DNA of 22,489 bases from an uncultured Christensenellaceae bacterium (lineage in GTDB: Bacteria > Bacillota_A > Clostridia > Christensenellales > UBA3700): positions 1 through 22,489 of the forward strand of contig CALWKT010000058.1 in NCBI GenBank assembly GCA_944381335.1, given 5' to 3'. The position numbers and the translations under genes are program-made. The number at the start of each line of letters is the position of its first letter. Position 1 is the first letter of the stretch. The notes under the pieces were generated by a model. The model made no database searches. It was not told the origin of the DNA and saw nothing but the letters and a program-made list of their open reading frames with translations. Positions 8,242 to 16,796 of the stretch are shown in pieces.

Positions 8242-9660
8242 TCAATCTTCTTTTATGACCTGTTTCTTCTTCAGCGCCTCTTCTATCGCCCTCTTTTTTC
8301 TGCCGACAAGGTCGTATGCAAGAAGGGGCAGAGTCGAGACGAAAAGGCTGACCGCCGGGATCAGGGTGAGTAGCATGAATATCGCGGTGCGAGCGCCCTG
8401 GGTCTGCTGTTGGATCACGGTGACACCGTTTTCCGTGACCGGCTGGACGTAATCCGCGATCTCGAGCACAAGCGGTATCGCGCCCGCGCTGAACGCCGCG
8501 CTGAGTTTGCCGACGAAAGATATGCAGGAAGAAGCCAGCCCTTCCGCGCGTATGTCTAGCTTATACTGGAGATAGTCTATGCACTCTCCCACCATCGAGA
8601 AGGTTATCACGTTGTAGATCCCGAGAGGAAGTCCGCTCAGGAAGAAGAACGGGAGAGCAATGTAGTAATTGTACTGCGTGACTATGCCTATAAGGAAGAA
8701 AAGCCCGAGAACTGCGCCCGAAAACACTCCGGCGCCGAGAGCTATCACGCGGGTGTTGTATTTTTTCAGAAGTTTGGGCATTATGATCATTGACGGGAAC
8801 ATACCTATCCCGATCAGCGCCGCGCCGAGGATCTGCCTCATATCGTAGACGAAAGCGGTGAACGCATTGGCAGTTTCGTAATAAGTGAAAACGTAGTCCG
8901 CCGCATAGGTATACGAAGCCTGGATCATATATCTTCCGAAGCTGAGCAGACCGAAAAGCATCACCAGCACCAGCGGTTTGCACTTGCCTATCACCTGAAA
9001 AGATTGCTTTACTGAAAGTTTTTCCTTCTGAGGTTCGATCCTTTCCCTTGTGAAAAAGAACGTCATTGAAAACGGTACGATCGCTATCGCTGAGAACAGT
9101 ATCGCGCCCACCATCAGTCCTTTTCTCAGACCGAGCAAATTGTCCCCGATCAGGAGCGCGACTATCGCGACCGGAAGCGCGCCGCCTATGCTGTTCAGCG
9201 TACGGGCGAAGGACAGGAATTTATCCCTCTCCTCTACGTTGGGGGTCATTGCGTAAGGAAGCCCCCAGAACGGCACGTCGCAGACTGCGTACGCCACGCC
9301 CCAGACCATATACGTGATCGAAGCGTAGATCATCTTGCCGGTCATGTCCAGCCCGAAATCTATAAAAAGGAAAACGCTGAGAAGCGAAACTATGAACGGC
9401 GCGAAAAGCAGATACTGCCTCATCTTGCCGAACCTGGAACGGGTGTTGTCCACCAGCACGCCCATAAGCGGATCGCCTATCGCGAAAACAAGCCTTGCGA
9501 CCCACATCAGACCCATAACGAAAAGAAGCTCCAGACCGAGCACGTCGGTATAGAACCTGCTCAGCCACGAAGTCATCATCGCGTACATGGCTCCCTGCCC
9601 GAGAGCGGCGAGCCCGTACCCCGATTTTTCCATTTTGGTCAGATATGTTTTGTTTTCCAA
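8242..9660 (-). CDS. GPH-family (MelB-like) major facilitator transporter next to glycerol kinase
   Basis: The 472-residue protein has about twelve hydrophobic segments and the glycoside-pentoside-hexuronide signature: RFYTDVLGL (35-43), GDPLMGVLVDNTRSRFGKMR (62-81). These carriers import sugars or related solutes with H+ or Na+. In MelB, Asp55, Asn58 and Asp59 bind the cation; the equivalents here are Phe59, Gly62 and Asp63, so two are lost. The start is TTG at 9660, with AAGGAG six bases before it (9667-9672). The gene has its own promoter (9688-9716) and lies 97 bases past glycerol kinase without a strong terminator between, so read-through is also possible. The substrate is unknown. Glycerol, a glycerol-containing glycoside or an unrelated sugar would all fit. 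Confidence 0.88.
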   Translation of the reverse strand: MENKTYLTKMEKSGYGLAALGQGAMYAMMTSWLSRFYTDVLGLELLFVMGLMWVARLVFAIGDPLMGVLVDNTRSRFGKMRQYLLFAPFIVSLLSVFLFIDFGLDMTGKMIYASITYMVWGVAYAVCDVPFWGLPYAMTPNVEERDKFLSFARTLNSIGGALPVAIVALLIGDNLLGLRKGLMVGAILFSAIAIVPFSMTFFFTRERIEPQKEKLSVKQSFQVIGKCKPLVLVMLFGLLSFGRYMIQASYTYAADYVFTYYETANAFTAFVYDMRQILGAALIGIGMFPSMIIMPKLLKKYNTRVIALGAGVFSGAVLGLFFLIGIVTQYNYYIALPFFFLSGLPLGIYNVITFSMVGECIDYLQYKLDIRAEGLASSCISFVGKLSAAFSAGAIPLVLEIADYVQPVTENGVTVIQQQTQGARTAIFMLLTLIPAVSLFVSTLPLLAYDLVGRKKRAIEEALKKKQVIKED

Positions 9661-9675
9661 AAAACTCTCCTTGAG

Positions 9676-9743
9676 GCGTACGCGTTGATTGTACCACTAT
9701 TTTACGATAATGGCAATTAAAATTTTCGATTGTCCGCGTACGC
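9676..9743. repeat. Two GCGTACGC palindromes bracketing the GPH transporter promoter
   Basis: GCGTACGC occurs at 9676-9683, near the expected transcription start, and at 9736-9743, 19 bases upstream of the -35 box. Read on opposite strands the match extends to GCGTACGCG. The right copy also forms the loop of a weak CCGC/GCGG hairpin past glycerol kinase. Paired operators are possible but unproven. Confidence 0.35.
9688..9716 (-). promoter_or_regulatory. Sigma-A type promoter of the GPH transporter gene
   Basis: On the minus strand TTGCCA (9716-9711) and TACAAT (9693-9688) are 17 bases apart. This gives the transporter a start of its own in addition to possible read-through from the glycerol operon. 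Confidence 0.7.
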
Positions 9744-9757
9744 AGGGCGGCAAAACG

Positions 9758-11239
9758 TCAACGGAACTTGGTCCTCGCTATGCTGTCCGCCCAGCCCATC
9801 AGAAGATCGGTCCTCTTTTTCTTGGACATTTTGGGTTCGAAAACGCGCTCGACCCCCACGTTTTCCCTGATCTCGTCCTCGTTCTGCCAGTAACCGGTGC
9901 AAAGCCCGGCGAGATATGCGACGCCCAGCGCCGTCGTCTCTATTATCTTGGGTCTCACGACCTTGCAGTCAAGGATGTCAGCCTGGAATTGCATCAGGAA
10001 ATTGTTGGCGCACGCCCCTCCGTCCACGCTGAGCGCTTCTATCCTGCACCCGACGTCGCTCTGCATAGCGTGCATCACGTCAACGACCTGGTAGGCTATC
10101 GATTCAAGCGCCGCGCGCACTATATGCGCCCTGGACGTGCCGCGCGTTATCCCGGTGATCAGTCCTCTCGCCCTCGGATCCCAGTGCGGAGCGCCCAGCC
10201 CGACGAAAGCGGGCACTATGTAAACTCCGCCCGTGTCCTTTACGCTCAGCGCTATCTCCTCGGTCTCGGGCGAAGAATTTATCAGCTTCAGTTCGTCTCT
10301 CAGCCACTGTATCACCGCGCCTCCGACGAACACGCTGCCTTCGAGCACGTACTGCGGCTTCTGCCCGTCTCTGCTCGCGGCGACGGTCGTCACCAGTCCG
10401 CGTCTGGATTCTATCGGCTCGTCGCCGGTGTTCATAAGCACGAAACAGCCCGTGCCATACGTATTCTTTATGCTTCCCTTTTTCGTGCACAGGTGTCCGT
10501 AAAGCGCCGCTTGCTGATCCCCCGCGTCGCCGCATATCGGGATCTCCCTGCCGGTGACGGCGACTGAAGTGACGCCGAACGCGTGCCCGGACGGATACAC
10601 ATCCGGGAACATCCCCGTGGGTATGTCGAAAAGCTCAGTCAGATCGTCGTCCCACTTCATATCGTGGATATTGAAAAGCATGGTCCTGCTCGCGTTGGTA
10701 TAGTCCGTGGCGAATATCTTCCCTTCTGACAAACGCCACATCACGTAGGTGTCCATCGTGCCGAAAAGAAGTTCCCCTTTCTGCGCGCGTTCTTTCGCGC
10801 CCGCGACGTTGTTGAGGATCCATCTTATCTTGGTCGCGCTGAAATAGGCGTCGATCTGAAGCCCGGTCTTGGCGTAGATCAGCTTTTCAAGCCCCGCTTC
10901 CTTGAGTTTGTCGCAGTAATCCGCCGTACGCCTGCATTGCCACACGATCGCGTTATACACAGGTTTCCCCGTGATTTTATCCCAGACGACTACAGTCTCC
11001 CGCTGATTGGTTATCCCTATGCAGTCGATATTTTCGACTCCCACCTTTTCAAGCACCGCCCTGACTGTGGAGAATACGCCGGCGACGATCTCCTCGGGGT
11101 CGTGTTCCACCCAGCCTTCGTGAGGATATATCTGAGTGAATTCCTGCTGCGCTTTTGCAATGATGTTGCCTTTTTTGTCGAAAACGATAGCTCTTGAGCT
11201 GGTCGTGCCCTGGTCTATCGACATCACGTATTTTGCCAT
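9758..11239 (-). CDS. glpK: Glycerol kinase
   Basis: The 493-residue protein is a full-length FGGY kinase. It phosphorylates glycerol with ATP to sn-glycerol 3-phosphate in the cytoplasm. Visible motifs are [15 protein letters not shown] (7-21), NQRET (78-82), [12 protein letters not shown] (237-248) with the expected catalytic base Asp241, NTYGTGCF (259-266) and [19 protein letters not shown] (405-423). Gram-positive kinases such as those of enterococci are activated by phosphorylation of a His in a YHFYG-type loop; the matching stretch here is SVAVTG (225-230) with Ala227 at that place. The start ATG at 11239 has AGAGGTGAG upstream. It is the fourth gene of the glycerol operon, 24 bases after the DUF1667 gene. 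No glycerol facilitator gene is seen. Confidence 0.97.
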   Translation of the reverse strand: MAKYVMSIDQGTTSSRAIVFDKKGNIIAKAQQEFTQIYPHEGWVEHDPEEIVAGVFSTVRAVLEKVGVENIDCIGITNQRETVVVWDKITGKPVYNAIVWQCRRTADYCDKLKEAGLEKLIYAKTGLQIDAYFSATKIRWILNNVAGAKERAQKGELLFGTMDTYVMWRLSEGKIFATDYTNASRTMLFNIHDMKWDDDLTELFDIPTGMFPDVYPSGHAFGVTSVAVTGREIPICGDAGDQQAALYGHLCTKKGSIKNTYGTGCFVLMNTGDEPIESRRGLVTTVAASRDGQKPQYVLEGSVFVGGAVIQWLRDELKLINSSPETEEIALSVKDTGGVYIVPAFVGLGAPHWDPRARGLITGITRGTSRAHIVRAALESIAYQVVDVMHAMQSDVGCRIEALSVDGGACANNFLMQFQADILDCKVVRPKIIETTALGVAYLAGLCTGYWQNEDEIRENVGVERVFEPKMSKKKRTDLLMGWADSIARTKFR

Positions 11240-11263
11240 AATCTCACCTCTTATCTTGCGGCG

Positions 11264-11626
11264 TCACTTCTTCGCGACGTTTTTCGTGGCGATAAAGTCA
11301 ACGCCGGTGCCCAGCACGTTTTCAAGAACGACGTCTCCTATCTTTACGGGAGCCTTGACCGTCATGCCCTTGAGCGCTCCGAGCGCGTCGAATATCCTGG
11401 ACTTGTCTATCGCCTCTTTGGTCTTTACGCTGACCATCGCGACGTCTCCGCCTTCTACCCTTATGACCGAAGTCACCATTCTCTTGGGACAGATCATCTC
11501 GTCTTTGCCGTACTTTTCACCTCTGGGGCAAGTGTTGCCGCTGACCTTTATGTTGCCCGGGTCGCTGTCGTCCACCGTAAGTCTGCACCCCATCGGGCAG
11601 CATATGCAAATCATCTCTTTCATCAT
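11264..11626 (-). CDS. DUF1667 Cys-rich protein of the glycerol 3-phosphate oxidation operon
   Basis: The 120-residue protein has a Cys-rich N-terminus: CICCPMGC at 7-14, CPRG at 33-36 and CPKR at 46-49. These patterns match DUF1667, which is regularly found beside GlpA-like and GlpB-like flavoproteins in Bacillota. The Cys arrangement suggests a metal or iron-sulfur site, and a role in passing electrons from the two flavoproteins is plausible but unproven. The gene could stand in for GlpC, which is absent. I place the start at the ATG at 11626; it overlaps the preceding stop as ATGATGA, so translation is probably coupled. An ATG at 11623 and a TTG at 11644 are alternatives. Confidence 0.87.
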   Translation of the reverse strand: MMKEMICICCPMGCRLTVDDSDPGNIKVSGNTCPRGEKYGKDEMICPKRMVTSVIRVEGGDVAMVSVKTKEAIDKSRIFDALGALKGMTVKAPVKIGDVVLENVLGTGVDFIATKNVAKK

Positions 11627-12879
11627 TTCACCGCCTTCAGGCAAACGACTGCCTGTTTACAATTTTTTAGCGCCCGTGTTTGTTTTTCGTCCAAAGTCAC
11701 GGTTTCCATCTCGCCGGGAGTGACTATCATTTTCCTCTTTGCGTATACCTCTTCGCCGTCGCATACCACGCAAAGTCTTACGTTCCTGAATACGTTGCCG
11801 ACGCGCATTTTGAGTTTGAGCGAACCGTCGCCCTCTCTGTTCACGTATTGCGGCACGACGTATCTGACGCCGTCCTTCGCCTCAACCGCTACCTTGTCGC
11901 CCGTCGTCTTTTTGCCCGCGATATACGCCGCCGCGCGCGCTCCCGCCCACTCGCTTTCCTCGCTTACGAAGTCTACGAGGTCGTGCACGTGAAGCACGTT
12001 GCCGCAGGCGAATATGCCGTCCGTTTCAGTCATCATGTCGTCGTCGACGATCGCGCCGCCCGTGACCGGGCTGAGCGCAACGTCAGCCATTTTCGACAGT
12101 TCGTTTTCGGGAAGAAGCCCTACACTGAGAAGAAGTGTGTCGCACTTTATCTCCTGCTCCGTACCCTTGACCGGGTTCAGCTTTTCGTCGACCGCCGCTA
12201 TGACCACCGACGAAACTCTGCCCTTTCCCTTTATCTCGACCACCGTATGCGAGAACATCAGCGGTATGTCAAAGTCGTTCAGACATTGCACGATATTTCT
12301 GTTTAGACCTGAAGAATAGGGCATCAGCTCTACGACCGCCTTGACTTTCGCGCCCTGGAAGGTCATGCGGCGCGCCATGATGAGCCCTATGTCGCCGCTG
12401 CCGAGGATAACGACCTCTTTGCCCGGCATATAGCCGTCGATGTTTATCAGCTTCTGCGCGGTGCCCGCGCTGAATATGCCCGCCGCGCGGCAGCCCGCGA
12501 TGTTGATCGCGCCCCTGGGTCTTTCCCTGCAACCGCAGGCGAGGATTATCGCCTTCGCTTCGTAGACCTGCAAGCCGTCCGCTTCGCTTGCGCAGGTGAC
12601 TCTCTTGTTGCCGTCAATACTGAGGACCGTGGTCCCCGGCTTGTACTCGATCTTCCTTGCCAGAACTTCGTCGATATATCTCGCCGCGTATTCCGGACCC
12701 GTCAGTTCTTCTTTGAACGTATGCAGACCGAATCCGTTGTGTATGCACTGGTTGAGTATGCCGCCCAGTTTGTCCTCTCTTTCAAGTATCAGGATGTCTC
12801 TTTCTCCGGCGTCGTACGCGCTCTTTGCCGCCGCAAGTCCTGCGGGACCGCCGCCGATTATTATCAGATTCTTTTTCAT
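11623..12879 (-). CDS. NAD(P)/FAD-dependent oxidoreductase, GlpB-like partner of the glycerol 3-phosphate dehydrogenase
   Basis: This 418-residue flavoprotein has an N-terminal FAD-binding fold with GGGPAGLAAA at 9-18 and a second nucleotide-binding fold with ILGSGDIG at 158-165. An ATG-type motif, TDGIFACGNVLHVHD, lies at 286-300, and CGCRERPRG at 115-123 is typical of the group. It belongs to the disulfide-reductase-like class that pairs with GlpA-like enzymes and probably accepts their electrons for transfer to NAD(P) or another carrier. The final 85 residues form an extra domain I do not recognise. I choose the ATG at 12879 because GGGAGGG lies seven bases upstream. It overlaps the previous stop by one base (TGATG). 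A GTG at 12882 is too close to the ribosome binding site. Confidence 0.9.
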   Translation of the reverse strand: MKKNLIIIGGGPAGLAAAKSAYDAGERDILILEREDKLGGILNQCIHNGFGLHTFKEELTGPEYAARYIDEVLARKIEYKPGTTVLSIDGNKRVTCASEADGLQVYEAKAIILACGCRERPRGAINIAGCRAAGIFSAGTAQKLINIDGYMPGKEVVILGSGDIGLIMARRMTFQGAKVKAVVELMPYSSGLNRNIVQCLNDFDIPLMFSHTVVEIKGKGRVSSVVIAAVDEKLNPVKGTEQEIKCDTLLLSVGLLPENELSKMADVALSPVTGGAIVDDDMMTETDGIFACGNVLHVHDLVDFVSEESEWAGARAAAYIAGKKTTGDKVAVEAKDGVRYVVPQYVNREGDGSLKLKMRVGNVFRNVRLCVVCDGEEVYAKRKMIVTPGEMETVTLDEKQTRALKNCKQAVVCLKAVK

Positions 12880-14306
12880 CACTCGACCCTCCCGACTATG
12901 ATCTCTGAGCCCTTGCCGCTCTTGGTGACCTCCGTCATGTCAATGCCGCGCTCTCTCGCGATGATCTCCATGACCCTTTCGGAACAGAAGCCGCTCTGAC
13001 ATCTGCCCATGCCTGCGCGGGTACGCCTCTTTACGCCGTCCAGGTCTTTCGCGCCGACGGGACGGTTTATGCTGTCCACTATCTCGCCTTCTGTGACGAC
13101 TTCGCAACGGCAGACTATCCTGCCGTAAAGCGGATTTTTCTTTATTATCTCCGCTCTCTCTTTTTCCGTCATCGTGGCGAAACAGGGGATCCCCTTTCTT
13201 ATTGGATCGAATTTGTCGTTGAACTTGAGTCCCAGATAATCGGATATTTCTTCAGAAGCGTCAACCGCGATCGCCGGCGCCGCCGTAAGCCCGGGGCTTT
13301 CTATTCCCACAAGATTGTAAAGCGGAAGGTCTCCCTCGAAACCGATCACGAAATCGCCGGCGTCCGCATGCGCGCGCAGTCCGGTAAACTGAGTGATGAC
13401 CGTCTTTTTCGTCAGCGACGGCATTGTTATCCTGGCTTTGTCGAAAGCCTCCGCAAGCCCGTCGTACGTCGTGTCCTTGCAGTCCTTGTCCTCAATGTCG
13501 ACAGCCGTCGGACCCAGCAGGATATTGCCGTGCACGCTGGGCACGACGAGGATGCCCTTGCCCATTGCGGTCGGAAGCTGGAACAACGTCGTGGACGTGA
13601 GATAGCCGGACGTCTTGTCCAGCAGCATATATTCGCCCTTTCTGGGCACTATTTTATATTTCTTTTCCGAAACGCCGTTGTTGAGTTCGTCGCTGTAAAG
13701 CCCTGCGGCGTTGACTACGACGTCGGCTTCGTAAACGTCGCCGTCGCAACAGATCACTTTCATACCGCCGCCTGATTTTTCAAGACGCGCGACTTTCTTT
13801 TCGAAAACGAATTCCACGCCGTTCGCTGCGGCGTTTTCCGCATACGCTATCGTCATTTCGTAAGGGCTTACTATGCCGGACGAAGGGCACCACAACGCGC
13901 CCTTGACTTCTCCGGACACGTACGGCTCGCGGTCTCTCACCTCGTCGCCGGTGACCACCCTGATATCCCTGACCCCGTTCTCAACACCCTGGTCATACAG
14001 CTTTTTCAGCCCGTCCCACTTGGTGTCGTCGAAACACAGGACGTACGCGCCGTTACGCCTGAACGGGAAATCCAGCTCTTTTGAAAGCTTGTCGAACATC
14101 GCGTTGCCGCGCACGTTATAGTAAGCTTTTTTTGTGCCGGGTTTTGCGTCAAAACCGCCGTGGACTACGCCGGAATTTGCTTTTGTTGTGCCGCAGGCGA
14201 CGTCGTTTTCACGTTCGAGAACTGTAATTTCAGCTTTATACCGGCTGAGTTCTCTGGCAACGGAACAACCGACCACTCCGGCGCCGATTATCACGATTTT
14301 TTTCAT
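12879..14306 (-). CDS. Anaerobic glycerol-3-phosphate dehydrogenase, GlpA-like FAD oxidoreductase with BFD-type iron-sulfur domain
   Basis: The 475-residue protein begins with an FAD-binding Rossmann motif, IIGAGVVGCSVARELS (6-21), followed by a DAO-fold catalytic domain with GTTKANSGVVHGGFD (39-53). A C-terminal BFD-like domain carries CRC at 399-401 and GRCQSGFC at 434-441, so Cys399, Cys401, Cys436 and Cys441 can bind a [2Fe-2S] cluster. The expected reaction is glycerol 3-phosphate to dihydroxyacetone phosphate with electrons going to the next flavoprotein. A 2-hydroxyglutarate-type oxidase (LhgO-like) is an alternative by fold, but glycerol kinase in the operon favours GlpA. It is the first gene of the operon, with AGGGG before its ATG and a near-consensus promoter at 14334-14362. 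Confidence 0.9.
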   Translation of the reverse strand: MKKIVIIGAGVVGCSVARELSRYKAEITVLERENDVACGTTKANSGVVHGGFDAKPGTKKAYYNVRGNAMFDKLSKELDFPFRRNGAYVLCFDDTKWDGLKKLYDQGVENGVRDIRVVTGDEVRDREPYVSGEVKGALWCPSSGIVSPYEMTIAYAENAAANGVEFVFEKKVARLEKSGGGMKVICCDGDVYEADVVVNAAGLYSDELNNGVSEKKYKIVPRKGEYMLLDKTSGYLTSTTLFQLPTAMGKGILVVPSVHGNILLGPTAVDIEDKDCKDTTYDGLAEAFDKARITMPSLTKKTVITQFTGLRAHADAGDFVIGFEGDLPLYNLVGIESPGLTAAPAIAVDASEEISDYLGLKFNDKFDPIRKGIPCFATMTEKERAEIIKKNPLYGRIVCRCEVVTEGEIVDSINRPVGAKDLDGVKRRTRAGMGRCQSGFCSERVMEIIARERGIDMTEVTKSGKGSEIIVGRVE

Positions 14307-14333
14307 AAGATGCCCCTTTTGTTTACTGAATTA

Positions 14334-14362
14334 ATTATACCACACGCAAAACGGGATTTCAA
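14334..14362 (-). promoter_or_regulatory. Promoter of the glycerol operon
   Basis: On the minus strand TTGAAA (14362-14357) and a perfect TATAAT (14339-14334) are 17 bases apart. The strong match implies high basal expression unless a repressor acts; I see no operator of clear symmetry beside it. The promoter starts six bases past the terminator of the GH20 operon. Confidence 0.8.
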
Positions 14363-14365
14363 TAT

Positions 14366-14395
14366 ATAAAAAGACGCGCAAGTTTACCGCGCGTC
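14366..14395 (-). terminator. Terminator of the GH20 operon
   Basis: GACGCGC (14373-14379) pairs with GCGCGTC (14389-14395) around a 9-base loop. On the minus strand five T follow directly. It separates the GH20 operon from the glycerol operon promoter. Confidence 0.8.
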
Positions 14396-14430
14396 CGATA
14401 ATACACTTTAAACGGCTTTTTGTATCCTGC

Positions 14431-14446
14431 TTTCCCTTGCGGGAAA
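14431..14446 (-). other. Hairpin with GCAA tetraloop just after the GH20 stop codon
   Basis: TTTCCC and GGGAAA form a perfect 6-base stem closing the loop GCAA on the minus-strand transcript, ten bases past the stop. No T run follows, so it is not the terminator. It may stabilise the 3' end of the mRNA. Confidence 0.4.
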
Positions 14447-14455
14447 AGAAAGTCG

Positions 14456-16063
14456 TCAGTTTTTGTTGTCGTTCTTCTCGTACTCGACGTTTTCGTTGCC
14501 GCCGTACCAGGTGCGCACCGTCCTGACTCTCTTGAATGGGTTGGTAGGGCGGTAGATCTCCTCTTTTGCGTAATTGACCCCGTACATGTCGAGAAGCGGA
14601 ACGTAATCCTTCACCCTCTGCTGGAATTTCTTCCAGTTCTTGGGTCCGCCGTACCACGAGACCTCGGCAAGCGCTTCCATACGCGGGAACAGCTGGAATT
14701 CAAGCTTTGAAGGAGTGGCAATCCATTCAGTCCACAGAGCGCCTTCGATGCCTTTGACCTTGCTGTCGTACATCGGCATGAATCCCTCGAAATAAGGATT
14801 GAACATATAAGTGTTCCTGAGCGGATACTGCGCGTACGGCATATCGAAATAGAAGTATTTGTGCTTGCTTATCACGACGTTTCCGCCCTTCTTCAGATGC
14901 TTTATGACGCGGCAGTCCTTCTGCGGGGTCCAGTACTGGACAACGACTTCCTTTTCAATGTTGTCGCCCTCGAGGATCTCGTTCCAGCCGATAAGCCTTC
15001 TGCCCTTTTCGCGCACGTATTTAGCCACTTCGTTGGTAAACCAGCCCTGAAGCTGCTTTTCGTTCTTAAGCCCGAGCGAACGCATGAGTTCCCGGCAGGC
15101 GGGACACGTCTTCCATTCGTCCTTGGGCGCCTCGTCGCCGCCGATATGGAAATACGGCGCGGGGAAAAGCTCGCACACTTCGTCTATGACTCCCTTGATG
15201 AATTCGAGAGTTGAAGGCTTGCCTATGCATGCGCTTCTGTTCCAGTCCTTTATTCCCTGCGACAGAGGTATCCTGCTTCCGAAATAATAATGAGGTTCTC
15301 TTTTGAGTTCTCTGCACCCGAGCCACGGATATGCCGCCATTGCCGCCGCAAGATGCGCGGGCATGTCGATTTCGGGAATGATAGAAATTCCTCTTTCCGC
15401 CGCATACGCGACGATCTCTTTTATCTTTTCCTGAGTGTAAAAGCCTCTGACCGGCACGTCGTCCACGTCCGTCGACGTCCAGCCGTGTATCTGGGATTTT
15501 TCGCGGCTCGAGCCTACCTCTGTCAGAAGGGGATACTTTTTGATCTCTATTCTCCAGCCCTGGTCGTCGGTAAGGTGCCAGTGCAGGACGTTGAGCTTGT
15601 GCATGCTCATCACATCCAGAAGTTTTTTGACCTCTTCTTCTCCGAAGAAATGTCTTGCTTCGTCAAGGAGCAGTCCTCTCCAGACGTAGCGCGGATAATC
15701 GTTGACCTTGCCGCACGGTATGTTCAGATCCTGACGCGGAGTGCCCATCATCGTACCCACTCTCAACGTCTGCACCGCATACAAAGCCCCCGCCGCGTCT
15801 CCGGCAAAGATCACGATCCCTTTTTCGTCGACTTCGATGCGGTAACTCTGCGGAGACAGTTCTGTCGCAAAACCGATCTTCAGCACGTTTTCGCCCTCTT
15901 TGCCCGGTTTCTTTCCCAATACTTTTTCAAGAATTTCCGTTATCACGGGCGCGGTAAGCGAAAATTTAGCGTCGATATCCAGCGCGTCTATGCGCGTCAA
16001 ATCAAACGTGCCGCCTGTCTTTGCGGGGATGTACGATTGCGGTCTGGGAATGATTTCTTTCAT
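14456..16063 (-). CDS. Intracellular beta-N-acetylhexosaminidase, glycoside hydrolase family 20
   Basis: The 535-residue protein releases terminal beta-linked GlcNAc or GalNAc by substrate-assisted catalysis. Residues about 1-120 are the N-terminal GH20b domain and 125-470 the catalytic barrel. Motifs are LLDEARHF (132-139), LHWHLTDDQGWRIEI (160-174), EIDMPAH (231-237) and the catalytic pair in HIGGDEAPK (306-314), Asp310-Glu311, plus GWNEIL and ALWTEW later. There is no signal peptide, so it acts in the cytoplasm on imported oligosaccharides. It follows the small lipoprotein by 13 bases, with AAAGGAGAG before its ATG, and is the last gene of the transporter operon. The N-acetylhexosaminyl substrate could be chitobiose, a peptidoglycan fragment or a host glycan; the sequence does not say which. 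Confidence 0.95.
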   Translation of the reverse strand: MKEIIPRPQSYIPAKTGGTFDLTRIDALDIDAKFSLTAPVITEILEKVLGKKPGKEGENVLKIGFATELSPQSYRIEVDEKGIVIFAGDAAGALYAVQTLRVGTMMGTPRQDLNIPCGKVNDYPRYVWRGLLLDEARHFFGEEEVKKLLDVMSMHKLNVLHWHLTDDQGWRIEIKKYPLLTEVGSSREKSQIHGWTSTDVDDVPVRGFYTQEKIKEIVAYAAERGISIIPEIDMPAHLAAAMAAYPWLGCRELKREPHYYFGSRIPLSQGIKDWNRSACIGKPSTLEFIKGVIDEVCELFPAPYFHIGGDEAPKDEWKTCPACRELMRSLGLKNEKQLQGWFTNEVAKYVREKGRRLIGWNEILEGDNIEKEVVVQYWTPQKDCRVIKHLKKGGNVVISKHKYFYFDMPYAQYPLRNTYMFNPYFEGFMPMYDSKVKGIEGALWTEWIATPSKLEFQLFPRMEALAEVSWYGGPKNWKKFQQRVKDYVPLLDMYGVNYAKEEIYRPTNPFKRVRTVRTWYGGNENVEYEKNDNKN

Positions 16064-16076
16064 CTGTTACTCTCCT

Positions 16077-16796
16077 TTACTCGTTGAGATAAGTCCACGC
16101 GGGGACGCTTATTATCGGTCCCCCGTAAGATATGTTGATGTTGATCGTTTCAGCCTTATCTTCTATATAAGCTATCTTATCGTATATAAGTCTGATTTCG
16201 AGTTCGCCGTATTTCGAAAGCGGATTGCCTTCCTTTTCGACCTTGGCGGTGATATAGGTGACTTTTCCTGTGCGGCTGACAGAGGATATCTTCAGTTCGT
16301 CGGCTGTAAGGCCGTAGAGCATGCCCGTCACGCTGTACAGATTGTACGGCGCGATCTTCGCGTCGGCGAGAAATTCGTCCACTGTGCACGCGGTGACTTC
16401 CCACGCGTCGTCCTTCCAGGACAGCTTGCCGGTCACATAATCGCTTTCGTTCGCCTTTTTCGAATCCACGCCCGCCTTAATACTCTTGCCGTAATAAGTA
16501 TCGTTGTAAGTCGTTTTGAGCAACGTCCCGTTCGCCACGGTGAACTTCGCGACGTCGCCCTGAACGTTCAGGCTGTACTGAACGTATTTGCCTTCTTCGG
16601 AGCTTTCTTCCGAATTCAGATCGTTTATCCTGTACTTGACGTAATATACGTCGCTTTCTCTTGCGTTGGTTATGCCTTCGACAAGGGCTTCTCTGCCTTC
16701 TTCAACCGTCAGTTTCTGACTGCAACCGGTGAGCGCGAACGCCGCCATCGCTATTATAAGGACCGCTATCGCAGCCGTTATCTTTATCCTTTTCAT
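16077..16796 (-). CDS. Small lipoprotein of the GPH-GH20 operon, function unknown
   Basis: The 239-residue protein begins with a lipoprotein signal: MKRIK, a hydrophobic run and the lipobox LTGC with Cys25. The mature part is beta-rich with several Tyr and no repeats, and has no motif I recognise. A distant LolA/LppX-like fold is possible but is only an impression. Its ATG overlaps the transporter stop as ATGA, so the two are translationally coupled. It is therefore probably made together with the transporter and anchored outside the membrane. It is not an ABC-type solute-binding protein by length or motifs. Confidence 0.8.
   Translation of the reverse strand: MKRIKITAAIAVLIIAMAAFALTGCSQKLTVEEGREALVEGITNARESDVYYVKYRINDLNSEESSEEGKYVQYSLNVQGDVAKFTVANGTLLKTTYNDTYYGKSIKAGVDSKKANESDYVTGKLSWKDDAWEVTACTVDEFLADAKIAPYNLYSVTGMLYGLTADELKISSVSRTGKVTYITAKVEKEGNPLSKYGELEIRLIYDKIAYIEDKAETININISYGGPIISVPAWTYLNE

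Noticed and set aside
9717..9757. Terminator after glycerol kinase
   Set aside because: Only a 4-base stem (CCGC/GCGG) with a large loop and no T run is present, so termination is not supported.
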